A stretch of 9,497 nt of DNA from assembly GCA_003219115.1 (NCBI GenBank), contig QHPN01000131.1, positions 1 to 9,497 on the forward strand. The letters run 5' to 3'. The translations under genes were made by a program, and so were the position numbers. The notes under the pieces were generated by a model. The model was not told the origin of the DNA. It ran no database searches and saw nothing but the letters and a program-made list of their open reading frames with translations. Of this stretch, positions 6,975 to 9,497 are shown one piece after another (the first letter of the stretch is position 1; each line of letters starts with the position of its first letter). Source of the DNA: Verrucomicrobiota bacterium. GTDB lineage: Bacteria; Verrucomicrobiota; Verrucomicrobiia; Chthoniobacterales; UBA10450.

Positions 6975-7048
6975 GGCAGGCGGAGCGCCTGCCCTACAAT
7001 TTCTCCTTCGTGCCACGCGAGCCTTGCAGGGCAAGCCCTCCGCTTGCC
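6975..7048. repeat. REP pair on the right side of the RAYT gene
   Basis: A direct copy of the left pair. The first hairpin is GGCAGGCG (6975-6982), loop GAG, CGCCTGCC (6986-6993), then CTAC (6994-6997). The second has a decayed GCAG foot (7026-7029), then GGCAAGCC (7030-7037), loop CTC, CGCTTGCC (7041-7048), with one mismatch at the top of the stem. It begins 13 bp before the RAYT start codon. The CTAC foot supplies the TAG stop codon of the overlapping MauE-type gene. Confidence 0.88.
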
Positions 7049-7482
7049 CGGCTACTTCGTAACCGCGAACGCTCTGAAACCCACAAAAAAACTGCTGCAG
7101 CGAGAATCGCGAGATCCACCGCGAGATGTTGTGAAAAACTCCAATGCTGGCTGGCGTGACCAAAGCAGCCACAGGTGATATCGAGGCCGCGAACTTTTGC
7201 CGCGACCGTCGCGCACAGGAAAATCAAGAGGAGCGCACTTAGGATTAGTAATCCGCCGCGATACAGAAACCGGAAGATAAGCGCCAAGCCGGCGAGAATC
7301 TCCAGCCACGGCAAATAGAAGGCCAACCGCACGCTAATCGCCCACGGCAGAATTTTGTAGTTATCGATGTCAAGCCCAAAGCGAATCGGATCCATGGCTT
7401 TGATGGCGCCGGCGTAAATAAAAATACCTCCAACGATGAGGTCGATGATGCGCCACAGGATACTTCGCGAGAAGAAGGCCAT
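6994..7482 (-). CDS. MauE/DoxX-type redox-associated membrane protein with a REP-encoded tail
   Basis: 162 aa from an ATG at 7482-7480. Four hydrophobic helices are visible (about 10-28, 53-72, 76-97 and 118-136). IYAGAIKAMDP (22-32) lies after helix 1, and LDITCGCFG (100-108) with C104 and C106 lies in the loop before helix 4. This is the pattern of MauE-like/DoxX-superfamily proteins, integral membrane proteins thought to help thiol-disulfide chemistry in the envelope; the cysteine pair is consistent. The domain ends near residue 140. Residues 146-162 and the TAG stop are encoded by the REP pair at 6975-7048, so the native C-terminus was replaced or extended by repeat insertion. The rhodanese gene lies upstream, 116 bp away across an inverted 7-nt repeat array. 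No clear ribosome-binding site was seen. The redox role is inferred from family and neighbours. Confidence 0.88.
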   Translation of the reverse strand: MAFFSRSILWRIIDLIVGGIFIYAGAIKAMDPIRFGLDIDNYKILPWAISVRLAFYLPWLEILAGLALIFRFLYRGGLLILSALLLIFLCATVAAKVRGLDITCGCFGHASQHWSFSQHLAVDLAILAAAVFLWVSERSRLRSSRASGGLALQGSRGTKEKL

Positions 7483-7501
7483 TTCTCAGAAAAGGAGCAA
7501 A

Positions 7502-7592
7502 CATCGAACACCGAACATCGAACTCCGAACGTCGAATGCAGCGACGCGAGTTCCCAATTTAGTGTTTGGTGTTCGGCGTTCGGTGTTCGGTG
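7502..7592. repeat. Inverted array of 7-nt repeats
   Basis: The left arm has five head-to-tail 7-mers (7502-7536: CATCGAA, CACCGAA, CATCGAA, CTCCGAA, CGTCGAA). The right arm has four inverted units (7565-7592: TTTGGTG, TTCGGCG, TTCGGTG, TTCGGTG). TTCGGTG is the reverse complement of CACCGAA, so the arms can pair across a 28-nt spacer. The array fills the gap between the rhodanese stop (7599) and the MauE-type start (7482). It resembles short tandemly repeated sequences with 7-nt periods that are scattered in some bacterial genomes. A transcript would fold into a long hairpin. Confidence 0.85.
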
Positions 7593-7598
7593 TTTTCT

Positions 7599-8027
7599 TC
7601 ATCTATTCGCCTGCTGCCAACTTTCCCAGCCGCCTTGCAAAACGAAAACGTTGTTTAGTCCTGCTTCCTGGCGGAGACGGCGCGCAACTTCGGCGGCTGC
7701 ATTGCAACTTTGTGCACTACAATAAACAACTACTCGTTTTTCGGGCGACCATTGCTCTAGAAATTGCGGGAGCAATTCGTTCCAACTGTCTTCATTCAAC
7801 AGAATCGCGCCCGGGATATGATCGTGCTCGAATTCCTCGGCCGGCCGGGCATCTACCCATGTCACACCATTGCTCCAGCTTCGCGCCTGATCGACGGTAA
7901 CGATCTCGGATGCGGAAAGGCGCGATTGCCAGGAGACCTTATTACGAAAATAAACCGCTTCCCCCAGCGCGGGCAAAACAGCGAGCGTAATCAATATTAA
8001 GGCCTGACGAATTGCGCCCGGCTTCAC
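7599..8027 (-). CDS. Membrane-anchored rhodanese-domain protein
   Basis: 142 aa from a GTG at 8027-8025. A hydrophobic segment at 8-26 (ALILITLAVLPALGEAVYF) anchors the protein or serves as a signal, leaving the rhodanese domain (about 38-140) outside the cytoplasm. Domain marks are VTWVDARPAEEFEHDHIPGA (55-74), VVVYCSAQSCNAA with the expected catalytic C103, and a closing VLQGGWESW. Rhodaneses carry sulfur as a cysteine persulfide; a second cysteine, C108, sits in the active-site loop. The duplicated 5' fragment at 8975-9133 starts with ATG-K at exactly the position of this GTG-K, which is my reason for choosing it over the TTG at 8039. Neighbours are DUF1573 upstream (gap 134 bp) and MauE-type downstream, suggesting a shared envelope thiol/sulfur function. 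Substrate unknown. Confidence 0.92.
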   Translation of the reverse strand: MKPGAIRQALILITLAVLPALGEAVYFRNKVSWQSRLSASEIVTVDQARSWSNGVTWVDARPAEEFEHDHIPGAILLNEDSWNELLPQFLEQWSPEKRVVVYCSAQSCNAAAEVARRLRQEAGLNNVFVLQGGWESWQQANR

Positions 8028-8418
8028 GTCGCTAATCAAGTTCGAGCCGGACCGGCGATTGCGAATGACACGAGGTGAGAAAAAGAAGGTGCTCGACCGG
8101 CGTAGAGCTCGGGCCTCTTCTTTTAGTGTCGTTCGCGTGTTTCGTGGGGCCGCCTCTTCCTTTATTGACTCGGCGGTGGCGAAGCGGTGGCCGCGGGCGT
8201 CGCAGCGTGCCGAGTCGTAGCGGGAAGTTGGGCCTGAACCGCGGGCGTATTTCCTGGCGAGGGAGCGGGAGGCATTACCCGCGCGGCAATATTAATCGCG
8301 GCTGCGCCGGCTGGGGAATCCGGTTTAATTGTCAATGTAGTATAAGCCGGCTTGACGGTATCTTTTGGTTGGACACTGATTCGAAATTCATTGGGGGCAG
8401 AACCGGGATCGACCTTGG
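7878..8418. repeat. Tandem duplication, copy A (rhodanese 5' end plus DUF1573 3' end)
   Basis: This copy matches 8984-9497 in two blocks. 7878-8017 corresponds to 8984-9123 with a constant offset of 1106 and about nine differences. From about 8126 onward it corresponds to 9206 onward (offset 1080, then 1079 after one lost G), with about eight differences over the 257 coding bases that can be compared. The spacer 8018-8125 is unlike the matching spacer in copy B. Copy A probably continues through the rest of the DUF1573 gene, but copy B leaves the window. Confidence 0.9.
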
Positions 8419-8947
8419 TCGTAAAATCGGGAACGGAAGAGACAACATCCAGTTTTGTAATCCCGGCATCCTTGTTAACTTTCGCGGTAATGAACTTCGC
8501 CTTGGGTTTCGCCTTGGGTTCTTCGCCGCTCTGCCAGGTTACAAACATTGGCTGCAATTCGAGGAGCTGAGGGATAATCGTCTTGAGCGTAAGCTGCGTG
8601 GTGGCATGTGCCGGATCCGGATCATCAGTCTGAACAGTCACGGTTTTGACTTGTGTACCGGTGCGGCCGCCAATGGTAAAGGTTGCGGTAATTTCCCCTT
8701 TTTCACCGGGGGGAACTTCATCTTTTTGCGTCTGCGCGGTCGTGCAACCGCACGAGGCTTTCACCGATCTAAAATGGACTGGTGTTTTGCCAACGTTTTC
8801 GTATTTGAAATGCGCCACTGCTTGTTTGTCGCTAAACGCCGGGTGCAATTCCACTGAGGTCTGTTCCCATTTCAGTTCAGCGCGGGCGCCTTCGGCCAGA
8901 GCAATTAAGACGAAGATTCCGGTTAGCTTCGAGAGGGTCATGTTCAT
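8162..8947 (-). CDS. Exported DUF1573 protein (copy A, complete)
   Basis: 261 aa from an ATG at 8947-8945 (a second ATG two codons on is equally possible). A signal peptide (1-23, TGIFVLIALAEGARA) directs export. The DUF1573 region follows: AHFKYENVGKTPVHFRSVKASCGCTTA (45-71) has the family's NxG...P..I..V..SCGCT motif with C66 and C68. PPGEKGEITATFTIGGRTG (79-97) is also typical of this Ig-like or ASH-like fold. A second beta-rich domain runs to about residue 222, and the tail (about 223-261) is rich in proline, alanine and threonine. The proteins are periplasmic or surface-exposed, with unknown function. The gene starts the intact module DUF1573, rhodanese, MauE. Its last 84 codons are nearly identical to the partial copy at the right edge. 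Only 27 bp separate it from the stop of the truncated rhodanese, so its upstream control region was changed by the duplication. Confidence 0.93.
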   Translation of the reverse strand: MNMTLSKLTGIFVLIALAEGARAELKWEQTSVELHPAFSDKQAVAHFKYENVGKTPVHFRSVKASCGCTTAQTQKDEVPPGEKGEITATFTIGGRTGTQVKTVTVQTDDPDPAHATTQLTLKTIIPQLLELQPMFVTWQSGEEPKAKPKAKFITAKVNKDAGITKLDVVSSVPDFTTKVDPGSAPNEFRISVQPKDTVKPAYTTLTIKPDSPAGAAAINIAARVMPPAPSPGNTPAVQAQLPATTRHAATPAATASPPPSQ

Positions 8948-8974
8948 TTTTTAGAAACGTGGGCGCTAATATAT

Positions 8975-9133
8975 TCAGCTATCGCTTCGCGCCTGATCGA
9001 CGGTAACGATCTCGGATGCGGAAAGGCGCGATTGCCAGGAGACCTTATTGCGGAAATAGAGCGCTTCCCCCAGCGAGGGTAATAAAGCGAGCGTAATCAA
9101 TATTAACGCCTGACGAATTGCGCTGCTTTTCAT
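8975..9133 (-). pseudogene. Truncated rhodanese remnant (5' fragment only)
   Basis: An ATG at 9133-9131 opens a 52-residue frame. The first 50 residues match the N-terminus of the intact rhodanese: AIRQALILITLA, then LYFRNKVSWQSRLSASEIVTVDQARS. The frame then leaves homology at the duplication junction (about 8984) and stops at a TGA (8977-8975) after DS. The membrane segment is kept, but the whole catalytic part including the active-site cysteine is gone. It could still give a small membrane peptide. A double-hairpin repeat ends 3 bp before its start codon, and no ribosome-binding site was seen. It is best read as the dead end of a tandem duplication. Confidence 0.88.
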
Positions 9134-9135
9134 CT

Positions 9136-9184
9136 GGAGGGACGAGCTTCCGCTCGTCCTGGACGCGCAGAAGCGCGTCCCTCC
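9136..9184. repeat. Double-hairpin repeat (GGAGGGACGAGC family)
   Basis: Outer GGAGG/CCTCC ends (9136-9140 and 9180-9184) enclose two adjacent hairpins: GGACGAGC-TTCC-GCTCGTCC (9140-9159) and GGACGCGC-AGAA-GCGCGTCC (9161-9180). The stems are perfect. It sits in the spacer of copy B only and is absent from the equivalent spacer of copy A, so it either inserted after duplication or was lost from copy A. The stem differs from both other REP families in the window. Confidence 0.85.
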
Positions 9185-9240
9185 GGGCTTGTCGTTTGTA
9201 TCTTCGTGTCGTGCGCGTGTTTCGTGGGCCGCCTCTTCCT

Positions 9241-9497
9241 TTATTGACTCGGCGGCGGCGAAGCGGTCGACGCGGGCGTGGCAGCGTGCCGAGTCGTAGC
9301 GGGAAGTTGGGCCTGAACCGCGGGCGTACTTCCTGGTGAGGGAGCTGGAGGCATTACCCGCGCGGCAATATTAATCGCGGCTGCGCCAGCTGGGGAATCC
9401 GGTTTAATTGTCAATGTAGTATAAGCCGGCTTGACGGTATCTTTTGGTTGGACACTGATTCGAAATTCATTGGGGGCAGAACCGGGATCGACCTTGG
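9241..9497 (-). CDS. DUF1573 protein, copy B (C-terminal part; 5' end beyond the window)
   Basis: The frame is open from the right edge to a TAA at 9243-9241, giving 84 complete codons. The residues, starting KVDPGSAPNEFRISVQPKD and ending TASPPPSQ, match the last 84 of copy A except for two changes in the proline/alanine-rich tail (asparagine to serine in SPGNTP, alanine to serine in TPAATA). The SCGCT part would lie outside the window, so completeness cannot be judged. The very high identity shows a recent duplication or ongoing gene conversion. Both copies point the same way and were probably once adjacent to a full rhodanese gene. Confidence 0.9.
   Translation of the reverse strand, partial: KVDPGSAPNEFRISVQPKDTVKPAYTTLTIKPDSPAGAAAINIAARVMPPAPSPGSTPAVQAQLPATTRHAATPASTASPPPSQ

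Larger units (their letters stand above)
6445..7048 (-). mobile_element. RAYT/REP unit (broken transposase gene between two REP pairs)
   Basis: About 604 bp made of a REP pair, the RAYT pseudogene and a second REP pair in the same orientation. The outer and inner hairpins correspond one to one on the two sides. This is the arrangement described for RAYT genes in other bacteria, where the transposase acts on REPs that flank it. The unit lies between the MauE-type gene and the DUF2231 operon, and its right REP pair forms the end of the MauE reading frame. No target-site duplication could be identified by eye. Confidence 0.75.
8984..9497. repeat. Tandem duplication, copy B (runs off the right edge)
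   Basis: This holds the rhodanese 5' fragment, a spacer with a double hairpin, and the 3' end of a second DUF1573 gene, colinear with 7878-8418. The left boundary is sharp: from GCTTCGCGCCTGATCGACGG the two copies agree, and before it they are unrelated apart from a few bases (CAGCT). Confidence 0.9.

Noticed and set aside
6846..7172. Minus-strand open frame of 108 codons overlapping the RAYT and MauE genes
   Set aside because: It crosses the REP pair in a third frame and contains no recognisable domain; both overlapping frames have strong family motifs.
7502..7592. CRISPR array
   Set aside because: The units are 7 nt, contiguous and without spacers, and no cas genes are present.
7436..7900. 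Plus-strand open frame reading HRTPNIELRTSN
   Set aside because: Its sequence is a translation of the 7-nt repeats and of the antisense of the rhodanese gene; such products are spurious.
8075..8857. Long plus-strand open frame (260 codons)
   Set aside because: It lies antisense to the DUF1573 gene, has glycine/arginine-rich low-complexity translation and no family features; the minus strand has a signal peptide and the SCGCT motif.

Overview
The window looks like a chromosomal segment of a Verrucomicrobiota bacterium, probably a soil or metagenomic lineage near Chthoniobacterales. This is an inference from gene types and repeat style, not from a marker gene. The clues are a STK-type ECF sigma factor paired with a large serine/threonine kinase, a TIGR03118-like exported protein, moderately high GC with weak or absent Shine-Dalgarno sites, and many palindromic and short-period intergenic repeats. 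Every gene I can support lies on the minus strand, so transcription runs from the right end of the window to the left.

Right part (about 6990-9497), in transcription order: the 3' end of a second DUF1573 gene, a double-hairpin repeat, a truncated rhodanese remnant, an intact DUF1573 gene, an intact membrane-anchored rhodanese, an inverted array of 7-nt repeats, and a MauE/DoxX-type membrane protein. DUF1573, rhodanese and MauE proteins are all expected outside or in the cytoplasmic membrane, and all carry cysteine motifs (SCGCT, YCSAQSC, CGCFG). I infer an envelope thiol or sulfur-redox module. The DUF1573 plus rhodanese-5' segment has been duplicated in tandem.

Middle (about 6445-7048): a REP-associated tyrosine transposase (RAYT) broken by one in-frame stop and one frameshift. 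It is enclosed within 7-13 bp on each side by directly repeated pairs of REP hairpins with GTAG or GTAG-like feet. The right-hand REP pair encodes the last 17 residues and the stop codon of the MauE gene.

Left of this (4857-6377) is a compact three-gene operon: a DUF2231 four-helix membrane protein, a DUF2231-Rieske fusion protein with a complete 2Fe-2S ligand set, and a 49-residue basic protein. Gaps are 4 and 8 bp. The operon looks like a membrane-bound electron-transfer unit. Next comes a stand-alone MmcQ/YjbR-family gene (4369-4704).

Further left is a two-gene signalling operon: an ECF sigma factor (3454-4209) and a zinc-ribbon/kinase/TolB-like/TPR receptor (660-3437). A GTAG-footed palindrome (586-649) follows the kinase, and the window ends inside an exported TIGR03118-family gene (1-477). 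At least three palindromic repeat families and one 7-nt periodic array occupy the spaces between genes. No rRNA, tRNA or CRISPR array was seen.
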